NCBI RefSeq assembly: GCF_041146395.1
Contig: NC_090989.1
Coordinates: 124,309,501-124,373,500, forward strand
Source of the DNA: Eulemur rufifrons
Lineage: Eukaryota; Chordata; Mammalia; Primates; Lemuridae
DNA: 64,000 bases
Direction: 5' to 3'
Shown one piece after another: positions 37,992 through 53,579 of the stretch. Under the pieces are notes generated by a model, which had not been told where the DNA came from, did not search any database, and saw only the letters and a list, made by a program, of their open reading frames with translations. Position numbers and translations under genes: made by a program. Positions within the stretch are counted from its first letter, which is position 1. The number at the start of each line of letters is the position of its first letter.

Positions 37992-38186
37992 CAATGGAGA
38001 CTCAGAGGGGTGGGGTTTGAAAGAAGGATGGATTAGAAGAGGTTGCTGGGGGCAGGGAGGGAATGGGCATTGCTTCAGTGATGTATGCAGGGAAGGCCCT
38101 GACTTTACCACAATGCAATATATCAATGTAACAAAATTGCACCTGTACCCCATGAATATATACAAATAAAAAATAAGTGGGAAAAA
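37992..38186 (+). mobile_element. Short 5'-truncated L1 3' end
   Basis: About 190 bp of L1 3' UTR ('aatgggcattgcttcag', 'cacctgtaccccatgaata') with an A tail. It is bracketed by an 11-bp TSD, aaagaattcat, at 37981-37991 and 38187-38197. The wording fits a lemur-lineage L1. Confidence 0.9.
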
Positions 38187-38232
38187 AAAGAATTCATGCT
38201 TTTATAAAAAAAAAAAAAAAAAGAAAGAAAGA

Positions 38233-38735
<503 letters not shown>

Positions 38736-38739
38736 GCCA

Positions 38740-39910
38740 GGAGGTCTGTGGTCTTAGAGAACATGAAATCATAAAATTTGAAAGTTCAATATTTTCTTAA
38801 TACTCTATAGAGATCACGGGATTTCTAAACTAAGTTCCCAAATAGACTTTGCTATTGTATTATCTTTTTAAACTTTGCAGTAGCTAGTTCATTTGATGAC
38901 AATATTTGGTCACCTCTGTGAGGGGCTGTCGTGTAGAGACAAGGCTGGACATCAACCAAAGATCATGTAGTCTGAAGTTTTCTTTAGAGTGGAAAGAGAG
39001 AGCTGGTCTTTCCCACTTCAGAGAGAGCACTGCAAGTCGGGGTGGAGGAGGGGGCAGGAACCCACATTGGACCTCAGCTGTCCCCCTGAACGGCTTCCCT
39101 GACACTCCTGGATGTGTCACCTGCCTTCAGGGAACACACTTGATGGCCTAAAGCCGGCCATCTGTCAGGCTGGCGTCGGGCCCACTGGCAAGGTGATCTT
39201 CCAGACTCACCAGGGCTAGCCTGGCAATTCCAAGAAGTCATTTACATAGTGTTGCTAGGGCTGGCTCCTAGGAGGAAGCCTTGCCCTCCTGATACCTCTA
39301 CAGGTGCACAGGCATACAGAGGCTCTGCGCATCCTTGCCTGTGTGCCAGAGACAGCTGACTCTAATGAGGGCAAGAAAGCAGCATTGTGCTGTGAACCAC
39401 CTGAATGCTAAGGGCACAGTGGTGCATGCTCCCTGCCAAGTCATGGCCCAGAAAAACAAGAAGCGTGGAAGGCCAGACATGCTGGGCCAACGTGAAGCCC
39501 TAGAAAGAGAGGTGGCCCTAGGGATAATGGGGGTAGGCAAAAGTGCCATTCATATATACCCTCGAGACTCACGAGCTGCCTTTTTCTTTCTATATTTAAA
39601 AACATCCAAACCTTCAGAGATGCTTCTTTATCGTGGGCAGAAGCCAGCAGCCTGCCAAACACCCACAGCACAGCTGGTGATCAAAGCGTTTTCCCAATGG
39701 ACAAGCACAAATCAGACTTTATTTCAGATGGTTGTTTCATGATCACTTTTTCCTAGGTTGAGAAAAGTGTTGAAAAGAGATGGGGAGGGAACCTCCCCGG
39801 CCCCACTACCCCAACTACCCAAACAAAATCTCTGTTCTATTAGATTAAGCATTAAAAAAAAAAATGCAACCAAAATTCCTTTAGGAATTTAATCTATAAC
39901 AAATATAAAT
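38740..39910. other. Intergenic, nothing recognised
   Basis: Moderately GC-rich. A 135-codon frame at 39335-39742 (plus) has no supporting feature. Confidence 0.45.
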
Positions 39911-39914
39911 CACA

Positions 39915-40130
39915 TCTCATATTTATTGGGCCTTTTGACCAGGTGCGGTGTTAAATTCTTTACATGTATTATCTCATGTAATCCTACAGCAACCTATGGG
40001 GAAACTAAGACTCAGAGAAGGTAAAAAATTTGCCAAGGTTGCACAGCTATAAAAGTGGAGGAGAAAGGATTCCAACCAGATAGGCCTGACTCCAGAGTCT
40101 CTGTTCCCAGTCAGTACTGCACAGTCTCTT
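39915..40130 (-). repeat. MIR SINE
   Basis: Reverse MIR with 'atttattgggccttttgacc', 'ttacatgtattatctcatg', 'gaaactaagactcagagaag' and 'gactccagagtctctgttcc'. Confidence 0.85.
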
Positions 40131-40134
40131 AACC

Positions 40135-41858
40135 CACACCCAGAAGTGAATTCCTGATGACCTATTTATTAACCCGAAGAAGGAAAGACATGAAGTTGCC
40201 TTGTTAAAGAGAAATACAAATGCACAACGCTAGGAATGTATAGACTAAGATTAGTAGATTAGAGACCTAGTATATCTTCATGAAAAATCATATAACTTCC
40301 TATCCCGAATTCTCTATAAATAAGGTTCCTATCATTACCTAGTTCTTAAAGATTCCTTTATGAAATGATGCTGGTGATGTTAAAAAGAGGTTGTATTTGT
40401 AGATACAGGTATTATGCTTCCCAAATTTTGAAAACTACTGCAATCTCAGTTTCTGGGAGTCAGCCTGCTTGTGTTTACAGTGTGGAGGTCTATGCCATTG
40501 CAGCCTGGAGGAGTGGCATGTTTGATTGCCACTGTGACTCAGGCGCCTTGCTGAAAGGCAGCTGACCAGAGTGCTAGTGGCTACAATGCATATCTGCAAG
40601 GATGGAAAGGGCCCAGTGTATCTGCTTCAGGTGATGAGAGGTATATTCTGTCCCCTGCAAAGTAGCACCATAAAGAGTGGAAGTAATTACCTGTTATTTT
40701 GTACAACTTACTCCCACCCCTTGTCCTCTACTCAGTAGAAAAATAAGAAGCAGAAACCATGAACCCAGGGAAGTCATAGATCAAGGCTGCAATCCCACTG
40801 TGAGAAGATAGTCATGTATTCTCTATGCTTTCTAAGAATTATCTGCTTTTTTACCAATGGCTTAAGATATGAGGAATCCCAATTTCTTCTCTTGAGAAGC
40901 AACATAAAGAGGCAAAACTAATGCCTAGAAAAATAGTGGCAAGTGCGGGAGAAGAGAGAAATTTCCTAGTTTATTGCTTTTCAAATGTTGCAGAAGACGG
41001 GATGAAAATGTGCATTGTGAGGTCATCTCACACTGTACACTACACACGGTGTGTGTTCAGTTAATGCATACCAATACATATTTATTAAATGAGAATGTCA
41101 AAGAGAAAAGAAGGGGACCCAAGCGTTAAATTCCAGTTGAGAAACAGGAAAGAAAAACTGAGAAAAATGCATCTCCAGGATACCTTTGAGTTGACGAGAT
41201 TTCCAAATTACATCAAGATGAAAACTAAAACCCCACTAATCTCCTTCTCTTTCCAGTCAGTGCTGAGAGTTCGTGTCAGGAAATGACTCCATTCTCTGGG
41301 AATTAATCCAGCCCAGATATAGAATGAAGGGCAGGCAGTTAGAATGATGGAGAAGCTGCTAGCCCAGAAAACAGAAAACATTTTTTATTATGAATTCCAT
41401 TGAGAAATCATTGTCATCCCACTAGATCTATAGATATTGTCCCAGTCTTCTGCTCCCCAAGGACAGAATTAAATAAAATCAAGAGAGAAACGGGAGGGAT
41501 TTGACATTGCTCATCAGGACAAGTTTATGCAATACCAGATTCTACCTTATTGCATGATTAAAGCACTTCTGCTACTCACAGGACATTTCCTTGCGTGCCC
41601 CCACCACATAGGGAGTAATTATCCTACATCTGCAGATGGTGCCTTTTTACTTCCCTAAAATCCTCTTTCAAAAATCCCTGTGTGTTCCTATTGCAACCAC
41701 AATTCAGCAATTTTGATGTCTCTAATTGCTCTATAAACAGTATAACTTTTATGTCTTTTGCTCTTCAGTTTCGAGTATTAATTTCTCAAATTTAACAATA
41801 ATTCTATACTCATGAGGCATTTATCCTCTACTTAAGAAAAAAGACATTTTTCTGTATA
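40135..41858. other. Intergenic, nothing recognised
   Basis: Unique-looking sequence with no exon signals worth reporting. Confidence 0.45.
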
Positions 41859-41866
41859 GCTTAGGC

Positions 41867-42333
41867 CTGTGGTCCCCAATCCCTTGGGCCATGGACTGGT
41901 ACCGGTCTATGGCCTATTAGGAACCGGGCCGCACAGCCTGGAGATGAGTGGCTGGGTGAGGGGGCAAAGCTTCATCTGTATTTACAGCCACTCCCCATGG
42001 CTTGCATCACCGCATAAGCTCCGCCTCCTGTCAGATCAGCTGAGGCATTAGATTCTCACAGGAGCATGAGCTCCACTGTAAACTGCGCATGTGAGGGGTC
42101 TAGGTTGTGAGCTCCTTATGAGAATCTAATGCCTGATGATCTGAGGTGAAGCTGAGGCGGTGTTGGTAGCACTGGGGAGCAAACATAGATTATCATCAGT
42201 AGAGAGGTTTGACTACACAATAACTGTAATGTGCTTGAATCATCCCCAAACCAGCCCCACCACCACCCCTGTCTGTGGAAAAATTATCTTCCATGAAACT
42301 GGTCCCTGGTACCAAAAAGATTAGGGACCACGG
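41867..42333. mobile_element. MER1-type hAT-Charlie transposon
   Basis: The ends ctgtggtccccaat and attagggaccacgg are inverted repeats, and a perfect 8-bp TSD, gcttaggc, flanks it (41859-41866, 42334-42341), as hAT elements make. Interior strings 'aaccgggccgcacagcctgg' and 'gcattagattctcac' are typical. It has no coding capacity and sits at the edge of a MER5A copy. Confidence 0.93.
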
Positions 42334-42341
42334 GCTTAGGC

Positions 42342-42530
42342 CAAACTTGGACATGCATTAGAATCACCTGGAGGGCTCGTTAAAGTACATACGGCTGGGC
42401 CCCACCTCAGTGTTTCTAATTCAATAGGTCTCAGGGGAGGGCCAAGAGACTTCGAATTTATAACAACTTCTCTGGTGATGCTGATACTGCTGGTTAGGGA
42501 CCCTCAATTTAGGAGCCACTGGTTTGGCAG
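42342..42530 (+). mobile_element. MER5A-type hAT transposon relic
   Basis: 'gcattagaatcacctggagg', 'gctgggccccacctcag', 'ttcaataggtctcagggg' and 'ctggtgatgctgatactgctgg' follow MER5A order. Its left end appears to have been hit by the MER1 insertion. Confidence 0.85.
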
Positions 42531-42534
42531 CTGT

Positions 42535-43170
42535 CAGGTAGGGACATGGCTACAGAGAGATTTCCCAGGTGGAAATTGCAGCATACAGGCCCTGTTTGCT
42601 GAAACACTTCGAGAGCTCCCATCAGGTCCACATTTTCAAATGCGCTTCCCCAGGAGTGGTGGTTTCCCTCAGGGCAATGCCCATCTCTTTCCATGCAGCC
42701 ACTTTCCCATGAGGGAGCTTCACGTGGGCCTCCCATTAAGTTCTGTCTTCTCAGTGATATCTTGACTTGATATTCAGTTGCTCTCAAACTCTCTCTCACT
42801 CAGTTCCTCTTATCAAGTTGCGGTGGCACTATCAGTATTCTTAGCTCAGGGAGGGAGATCAACTCTTTCTGTAAGTCCGGGACCAGAAAACACAGCCAGA
42901 TATACCCAACACCCACTCCTCTCCCTTTTCTGCCTCTAGCTCCTTGCCTTTTTCAAATTGGGAATGGAGGGATCGCAAATATGGAACAGGGAGCCTGCTC
43001 ACCACCAAGAATCTCCCAAATCACATCCTTCCACAACCCCATCCTCAGGCATAATCTGCTCATCTCTGTCTTCCATGGTCTGTGGTTTGGGATGAATCCT
43101 CTAACTCCATCTCCTTTCATCGAGTCTTGAGAGTTTCCACTTAGGATTTAACTGCAAATTATTCCTTTAA
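42535..43170. other. Intergenic, nothing recognised
   Basis: Overlapping 96-codon frames on both strands are chance. No repeat could be named. Confidence 0.45.
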
Positions 43171-43183
43171 TAGAAACATTGAA

Positions 43184-43587
<404 letters not shown>

Positions 43588-43992
43588 TCAAGCTGTGTTG
43601 CTTTCTTCTCAGCACTTGTTTTTTCTCCACCTTCCCAGCAGTCATGCTTTTCTCTCTCTAAGAGGGCTAGCACCAACCCAGAAGAGGAAAGAGGCCTTTC
43701 CTTTTAAGGAAAATGGCTCAACCCCAGGAGAATTTTCAAATCGGTGGGCATGCTACTTATAATTCTGTATGAAAACTAATCACTTGGTTTTAAAAATAAG
43801 GAAAATACAGTTTTTCCTTAAGAGCTTTGCCTATCCAGGAGGATAGAGTGAGGGGGTGTGTAGGACAGGTGGTGGGTCCCTTCTAATACCTGGTGGTTTG
43901 AAAATTAAAGGATATAGCTGACAGCAGGTAGGTGCTTGGGATAGGCCTACCTCTGCTGGTGGCAACCATTGAGGTTAGAAAAGCAATCCCTG

Positions 43993-44338
43993 GGCTGGGC
44001 GCGGTGGCTCACGCCTGTAATCCTAGCACTCTGGGAGGCTGAGGCAGGAGGATCCATTGAGGTCAGGAGTTCAAGACCAGCCTGAACAAGAGCGAAACCC
44101 CGTCTCTACTAAAAATAGAAAGAAATTATCTGGACAACTAAAAATCTATATAGAAAAAATTAGCCAGGCGTGGTGGCACACGCCTGTAGTCCCAGCTACT
44201 TGGGAGGCTGAGGCAGGAGGATTGCTTGAGCCCAGGAGTTTGAGGTTGCTGTGAGCTGGGCTGACGCCACGGCACTCTAGTCTGGGCAATAGAGCGAGAC
44301 TCTGTCTCAAAAAGAAAAGAAAAAAAAAAAAAGAAAAA
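43993..44338 (+). mobile_element. Alu (strepsirrhine-type)
   Basis: Forward. TSD agaaaagcaatc with one later mismatch after it. The tail is interrupted by g. Confidence 0.94.
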
Positions 44339-44359
44339 GAAAAGCAATCTCTCCCCTCC

Positions 44360-44925
44360 TTGCCCACTTTTCTGACTCCATTGCCTGGGTGGAAGTGGCC
44401 AGAGAGCATGGTCCCTTGGATGACTGTCAAATATTTGTCTTGGGTTCTGGTGGAAAGGCCCAGGCCTGAGGTGTTTATCTGGGTAATTTACCCAATTCAC
44501 ACTTCTGCCTCCTGTGAGAAGCACAGCTAGGGATGGGAGTGTCTGAAGGAGGTGGCAGCTAATCTTATCTAAAAGAAAGATAATGTGCATGCAATTTGGG
44601 GTAGAGAAATTCCTTGTCACAGTGAAGCTTATAAAGGTATGTTCCTCCACACTATTATCCATGAATCTTTAAAGTACAAAAGGCAATTACTCTACAAATG
44701 CAAATAATGTATCTATGCCTTCCCTCAGTTGGATCACGAAGGAGCATTAATATCGGTGCAACTCAGACTATACATAGGTACAATAATGTGAGTAATAATT
44801 ACTGGAATCTAAATTTGTCTTTACTGCTAAAATTTTAAATATCAAAGTTAAGGGTATATGGGATTATTTATTTTTGCCTACAAGGGGGAGAGTCAACTCC
44901 CCCAAAAGATTAGTTAGGTGTTTCC
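44360..44925. other. Intergenic, nothing recognised
   Basis: No named repeat or RNA gene. Confidence 0.45.
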
Positions 44926-44929
44926 TAGA

Positions 44930-45105
44930 GTCTTGCTACTCAGGCGGTCCATGGACAAGCAGCATTGGCATCACCAGTCCTGGGAACTTGTTAGAAATGC
45001 AGAAACCCAGGCCCCACTCCAGATCAACTGAATCAGAATCTGCATTTTGACAAGATCCCTGGGTGAATTACATATACATGGAAGTTTGAGTCCCACTGCC
45101 TTGGA
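44930..45105 (-). mobile_element. MER5A-type hAT transposon relic
   Basis: 'gcattggcatcaccagtcctgggaac' and 'ttagaaatgcagaaacccagg' match MER5A in reverse. Confidence 0.8.
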
Positions 45106-45214
45106 GTGAATACAAGACTTCTATATACTTCTATTGCACCCAGCACATAAAATAACTTTACCTTACCGCTTGTTAACTCTCCAAGAGTGCCTGTTTTACT
45201 TGTTTATAGCCCCT

Positions 45215-45330
45215 TAACTGGAAACTTCTTCAATCACCTGCCTTCAGGGCAGTGACTGTGACTTGTCCATCATTACATCAGTACCTCTCAGGTGCTCAGT
45301 AGATTTTGTTAAATGAATGGATGATTATTA
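45215..45330 (+). repeat. L2 LINE 3' end fragment
   Basis: 'cagggcagtgactgtgacttg' and 'tcaggtgctcagtagattttg', then 'ttaaatgaatgga', fit the terminal part of L2. Confidence 0.7.
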
Positions 45331-45334
45331 TATG

Positions 45335-46735
45335 TGTAGTATATGTATTGGGTATGAGCTACCTTGAGTTTTTTGAGGTCTTGTTAATTTGTGAATCCAG
45401 ACTGGTTATGTTCATAGTAACAACCCAAATTTCACTGGTTCATGTCTTCATCTGCCCATGTAGGACCTCCTTCAGCTGCAAAATGCCACCCAGGTATTTC
45501 TGGGCACTTTGGGATGTGTCTCTCATATAATTGCAAGCAAATGCTGGCCAGCTGCCAGGTAGTGCCCACTATTCCTTCCCTGTTCCTGCTGTGGTTCCCA
45601 ACCCTGTCCATTTGTCACTGCTATTGTTCTCTGCTGTGGCTATCTCTTATAGTGAGTCCCTGATATTCTTGAGGTCCAAAGCATCTTCCAGGCTCATGCC
45701 ATTTAACTCATTGTGTTCTGTCCCTCCATATTGTAGTCATGAGCTGTCCTCTTGGGTGCACTCCTATTCATACATCCTTAGGAGACTCTTCAACTGCAAC
45801 TCCTAGGATCCCCTTTCTATTCTCCTTTGTCCTTCTGTCTTCAGTGGTATACCTCTTGGCACAACTCATGGCTACTACGGTGAGTTCCTCACCTGGAAGA
45901 CTGCCCTTCTGGGCAGGATCTCTTTTACAATCTCAGGCCAATACTGCTACCCCAGTTTCCACAGCTAGGTCCTGGAATTAAATATCTTTAAACTGCCACC
46001 AAAGGAGAGTGAAGTTATGTACTAGAAGCAGTCCTGAACCCTGTTGCCATGAATTGCTTCTCCTTTTCTCAGGTATGAGTCATATCAACCATTCTAAGTG
46101 TTTCTATAAAAGTTTGCAGTGAGAGACACATATACTGCACGTTTCTCACTTGTGGGATAAGGGATGATTAGCGCTATAAGGAACTCTTCAGAGAAATACC
46201 TTTTATAAAATCATTTTCCCATTTCTCCACTCACTTCATTTTTTTTTCAGTTGAGAAAGACTCTCTCCTTTACCAAACTCAGTCCTCTTTTGACTAGGCC
46301 CCAACTTCAGGCTCTGTCCTTGGCCTGCTTACTACAGTTTTAGCAAGAATCCTACTGCATCAGTTTAGCAAAAATCCCCCCTCCTTCTTGATAGCTTACC
46401 AAATTTCACATCCCCATCCTCAATATCTTATCATCCTGGCCTGCCTTCAGCAAGAATCCATCTAGCCTTGATCTTTCCTGTTAGTGATTTTCCATACACT
46501 GACCCTCACCCTGCTCTTAGCTATACGTCTCTACTTGTCCTTATTGTATTTGGAGTTGAGCTTGACCTCTCACCTCTACTGCAAAATTCCCATTGCAGTA
46601 GTCCTTCCTGAATTCAGTTCTCCTTACCATCTTTAACAAGTGTCATGAGTGATTTTTTTCTTTAACACAATGTATGTAAGAGATTCAAGGGAGTTGTAAA
46701 CCATGTTTTCAGTTAAAAGTTTTGAAAATTTTCAT
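45335..46735. other. Intergenic, possibly old LTR-derived in part
   Basis: The 46240-46640 stretch repeats 'agcaagaatcc'-like phrases three times (46342, 46368, 46450) and has an LTR-like feel, but no family could be assigned. Open frames at 45306-45981 show no sign of being coding. Confidence 0.35.
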
Positions 46736-46744
46736 AAAGTTCTA

Positions 46745-46870
46745 GAACAATGCTTCTCCATCTTATATGTGCATGTGAATGAATCACCTGGTAGGTCTAG
46801 GATAGAGCCTAAGAGTCTGCATTTCTAACAAGTTTCAGGGTGATGTTGGTATTCCATGTACTCCACTTTA
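46745..46870 (+). mobile_element. MER5A-type hAT transposon relic
   Basis: 'atgtgaatgaatcacctgg', 'gagtctgcatttctaacaag' and 'cagggtgatgttggt' are MER5A wording. Confidence 0.75.
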
Positions 46871-47029
46871 ATTAGCAAGAGTCCAGCACCTCTTTTGAAA
46901 TGCAAAATCAACAATAACAATATCTCAGAGCCTCAATTGAAACTTCAATCTTAATGTTACATGAATTTCCCCAAAAACACTCATCTGAGTTTGGTATTTT
47001 TTTTTTTTATTCATTTGTTTACTTTTTTT

Positions 47030-47130
47030 TTTCAGTCTCCTACACTGGAATGTAGTAAGCTCCATGAGGGCAGGAATCATGTCCGTTTCAGTCACCATTT
47101 TATTCCCAACTCTTAGCAGTACAAAATTTG
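47030..47130 (+). repeat. L2 LINE 3' end fragment
   Basis: 'tgtagtaagctccatgagggc', then 'aggaatcatgtccgtttcag', is L2 3' wording. Confidence 0.65.
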
Positions 47131-47139
47131 GAAGCCAGG

Positions 47140-48510
47140 GAGCACAAGAACAAGTGGTACCTGACTTAGCAGAACAAATAAACTGAAGTTTAAGGCAGCA
47201 GCAAGGAAAATTGAGAAGAATCCCAGTGTGTGCTGCAGAATTCCCCAAAGGCTCAAGAATTGGCAGATCCACCCAGTAACTCTGGAAGTGGGGCTGGAAA
47301 CAGGATGGTTGGTTGAGAATCTTTAAGAAGCGTTTGGACTAGACTCCTCCTTACTCCATTAACGTGGGGACTGAAATTTCCTTTCAGAAGATTAGAATTT
47401 ATCTTCTCTTCTGTTCTCTTGGTTCTTTGGGTTTGTGCCTTTTTTTTTTTTCAATGCCAATTCTTCTCCCTGTGTGTAGCTTCCTTCTTTTTCATTCTTT
47501 AGGCCTCAGCTTAAATAATACTCCCTTAGAGAATATCCCATACTCTCATAGAATATGTTCCCCCTGATTTTTTTTCTCACTAGCTGAGTCCTTTCTGTGT
47601 ATAACTGGTTCACTGAACACAGGAAACTCATGGGGTGATGTTATAAAAAGAAACATTATTTTCTACTTCTCCTATCCCTTTAAATGGAGGGGGGATTTAT
47701 GTGTGTGCACATGCACACACATGTCCATGTCTTGCTCTATACATGAGTAAACTTTTGAGCAGTCCCCATGACTTGTTTAGTTACTCAAAGGAACTAGGAA
47801 ATTGTACAATAACTTTATGTCATAAAAACAGTTTCAATTTGATATTGCCTAGTCTAAGAAAATAATTCTTTTCAACCTGATTGACCCTTAAGTCTTCTCC
47901 TTTTCCTTTAGCTGAGACCTGCTAAGCACTGACCACTGCGGTAGAAGAGTGAGGGATGGTCTCTTTCCTAGTGTAGCATTTCTCCTCCTCCCTTTGCTTG
48001 CTAACCGAGACTCCTGAATCCACCAGGGCAAAAGCAGGGGGTGGGAGGAGAGGTAATGAGAATAGAAAGTTCTTACTTGGCTGGTGCTGCTGTACGATAG
48101 CCTCATTCTCTCTGGGCCTGGCCGTTGTTCAGAACTTCCTCTTTCCCTGGTGGGCTCTTCATTCATTGCAGCCTTTGGCACCTGGCTCAAAGTTATTCTC
48201 TCAACCCCAAGGCTGCCATCACCCTGTAATGCATGTCACATTTATCAGTGTTTGGATCCTGGGTTTACTGACTTGCTTAGAAAGACTTCCTGACTCTGAG
48301 GTTACAAAGTATTTCTATATATTTTCTAATATGCTTTATTTTTTACACTTGGCTATTTGGCACCATTTAAAATTGATTTTTGTATATAGTATGAGGTAAG
48401 AAGCTACTCTATTTTCTTACAAATGGATAGGTGATTTTCCTAGTGCCATATATTCTTTCTCTATGGAATTATATTTCCATGTTTCTTATCTATTCAGCTC
48501 TAGTATGTAT
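47140..48510. other. Intergenic, nothing recognised
   Basis: A 133-codon frame at 47998-48399 (plus) and the frames opposite it have no supporting evidence. A (gt)/(ca) imperfect palindrome lies at about 47700-47722. Confidence 0.45.
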
Positions 48511-48513
48511 TTG

Positions 48514-48813
48514 TATATTAGTTTGCTAGCACTGCCACAATACAGTGCCATAGGCTGGGTGGCTAAAATAAGAGAAATTTATGTTCTCACAGTTCTGGAA
48601 AAGTCTGAGATCTGGGTGTTGGCAAGGTTGGTTTCTTCTTAGGTATTTCTCTTTGGCTTATAGATGGTCGTCTTCACCTTGTGTCTTCACATGGCCTTCC
48701 TATCTCCAAATAAAAACCCTATCTCCAAATAAAGTCACATTTTGAGGTACAAGCAGTTATGACTTCAACATATGAATTTGAGGAGGGGGAGACACAATTC
48801 AGCCCATAATAAC
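48514..48813 (-). repeat. MaLR (MLT1-class) LTR, internally deleted
   Basis: Reverse LTR from 'tattagtttgctagcactgcc' through 'tctcacagttctgg' and 'gttggtttcttcttagg' to 'acaattcagcccataataac'. The middle is shortened, and 'ccctatctccaaataaa' occurs twice (48693 and 48718), so a small duplication marks the deleted part. Confidence 0.85.
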
Positions 48814-48819
48814 TTGAAT

Positions 48820-50015
48820 CTGTTGATGATGGGATTCAGACCACTGGGACTTAGGGATGCTATGTCTGAGGCTGTGAGAGGAGAGGAGGTGAAGGAATTG
48901 CCTGAGCGGAAGCCTGAAATAAGGGCAGATGTTAACTGCCTAGTTGGGGGACATATATCAGCGATCTGGGGGTACAGCAAAGCATGCTCCCACCTCAGAT
49001 CCTAAGGGGTCTCATGCCTGAAAAGCCGCGGAGCGGCCTGGCATGAAAACTTCTCATGGCTGTAGAGGTAGATTGCAATATGTCAGCCCAGGAGAAGGAT
49101 CTTAAGGCTTCCATTGTTAAAACACTGGGCCAAGTTCCTTCTCTTCCTTTCTCTCCAAAATGCCTCAGTTAATATAAAACCAGTCTCCCAGTGGAAAGCA
49201 TGTAGTTTCCTTGTTCCTTGATGAAATGGGTCGCAGCTACTGAAGTTAAAGATTGATATCCATGTACATAGCTTGAGCTTGGGATAAAATTAGTTAGTTT
49301 ACCTTGGGACAGCTTGTACCTACTAAAGAATTATGTGTTTTTCACTTCTAAAAAGGAGAAGGCAATTAGCTAGGACACCTTGTGATTTTGTGGGGAGCCC
49401 CGAGACCTTTGATCGTTGTATCCCATGATTTTTTCACATGAGATCATTGTGTTTTGCAGCATGGCAAAGAGAATAAAAAGCAAGTGTTGGGTTTCTGTCA
49501 CCACCACCTTGGCACCAGAGTGCTGGTGGTCCCCTGATTTCCCCACACTCTTAAAGTTATTCCTGTGTCTGTGTCTGTGTTTCTTTCATCTCTTGCCACA
49601 CATTCTGCCCAGGGACCCTATCTTTATTGGGGACATCATGAACCCCCAATATGTTTTCACATGCTCTATCTGTCCATTCTTGTGTTTTTATCACAGGTAC
49701 AAACTTATAGAGTACTTAGAAGACAGTCTGATGTTTAGAAATTAACTTTTCTCAATAGTTCAGATCTTACATCCTGTGCAAAACTTTCCCCAATCTCATC
49801 TCTGTCCTGTTAGAAGCAAATACTTCCCATTGTGTTTTTTTCCTATAAAATGGCTGAGAACATACTTCCTCCCATTTTATTTTATTTGAACCTCTATTAT
49901 AACACTGTTTACTTTATGAAGAGGTATGTCAGCTTCTGTTTTTAAACTAGATTGCAAGCTCCTAGAACTCAAATAATTAAATTATTTAAATTATTATTAA
50001 GTATTCATATTTGAT
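48820..50015. other. Intergenic, nothing recognised
   Basis: An L2-like run may lie at 49860-49980. No gene evidence. Confidence 0.4.
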
Positions 50016-50019
50016 ATTA

Positions 50020-50191
50020 TTAACAATCGTTTGTTGATGACCTTCTATGTGTTTAATACTATGTTGTGTGTTTTCCTTGCACCATTTCATAAGCATCCTG
50101 TAGAGTAGGAATAAGGCTCAGAGAAATCAAGTTATTTGCCCAAGAGCACATAGTAAGTTAGTGACCCACTTAAGATTCTAACCCAGTGCTC

Positions 50192-50239
<48 letters not shown>

Positions 50240-50390
50240 TATGGCCCCTGCGCAAGGATGACAAGAAAAAAAATTAAAAAATAAAAAAAACCAAAAAACC
50301 AAAAAACAAACAAAAAAGATTCTAACCCAGTTCTATTTGACTCCAAATCCCAAATTCCTAACCATCACAGACTTCTGCCTCCGTAGCTGT
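50020..50390 (-). repeat. MIR SINE split by a U6 retrocopy
   Basis: Reverse MIR with 'ttatttgcccaagagcacata' and 'tctaacccag' is interrupted at 50186. It resumes after 50331 with 'ttctatttgactccaaatccc'. Confidence 0.8.
50186..50315 (+). pseudogene. U6 snRNA retropseudogene, 3'-truncated
   Basis: It starts exactly at the U6 5' end (gtgctcgcttcggcagcac) and follows U6 for about 78 nt with one change (attagtatgg for attagcatgg). At 'aaggatgaca' it breaks into an A-rich tail of about 50 nt containing cc and t interruptions. A 16-bp TSD, aagattctaacccagt, brackets it (50172-50187 overlapping the first two bases, and 50316-50331). The 3' stem and terminator are missing, and there is no sign of the external U6 promoter (PSE/TATA), so it should not be transcribed as U6. 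Confidence 0.95.
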
Positions 50391-50781
50391 TTCGTATCCC
50401 CTTCTCCAAGCTGAATGCCCATGCACAGTAGGTACCTAATACAACGTGCTTATAAAATGAACTAAGCCAAATAGCATGCCAACCAATTTTTATGATGTTA
50501 TCCTTTCTATTTAAAAACCTTGTGACTAGTGAGCTATTTTAGGACTGGATTACTGTGGCTGAAGTAAAGATGTGTGATTAGGGTCCTCCTCATCCCCACA
50601 ACACGTAAAGCCTGTACTTCCAAACGACGGTCACCTTTTCCTTCCTGTGCATTCCTGGTCTTTAACATAACCTCAAACCAAATTCCATTACGCTGTTGAC
50701 TTGAAGCTACCATTTCTCAGCTTGTCAAATCAATGCCATAAAAAGTTTTCATTTAAAGATTAAAATAAAATAACTTTGTGG

Positions 50782-53205
<2,424 letters not shown>

Positions 53206-53209
53206 TAAA

Positions 53210-53500
53210 TGGAGAACCTATATGTACCTCAAACTCAGCATGTACAAAATTAAGTCATTATCTTTCCCCTCAGATCAATGAATTTTGATGCTATCTACCA
53301 GTTCCCAGCAAGTACTAATTTTAACCTTCACATAAAATCTCTAATTGCTGTCAACTTTAATTCTTAAATGTCTCCTAGATTCTATTGCTACTTCACAACC
53401 CTAGTTCAGATCCCCCAAACTCACTGGAATACCATAAAACCCTCCTAACTTGTCTCTTTGCTTCCCAACTCTTCCATTCTAATCTAATCTTTCTAGAGTT
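53210..53500 (+). repeat. L2 LINE 3' UTR region
   Basis: 'ctcaaactcagcatgtacaaa', 'cattatctttcccctcag' and 'ctcctaacttgtctctttgc' match the L2 stretch just past its ORF. Confidence 0.75.
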
Positions 53501-53579
53501 TATATGGTTCTATAAAGATCTAAAAAGATAATACAAACTTATAATTTCCAGAACAGAGTCCCAGATCTGTCCAGTGATT

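Noticed and set aside
44138..44662. 174-codon minus-strand frame and many [10 protein letters not shown] frames
   Set aside because: These are antisense translations of Alu elements.
50186..50265. A functional U6 snRNA gene
   Set aside because: 3' truncation, an A-rich tail, a TSD and no PSE/TATA upstream mark it as a retropseudogene.
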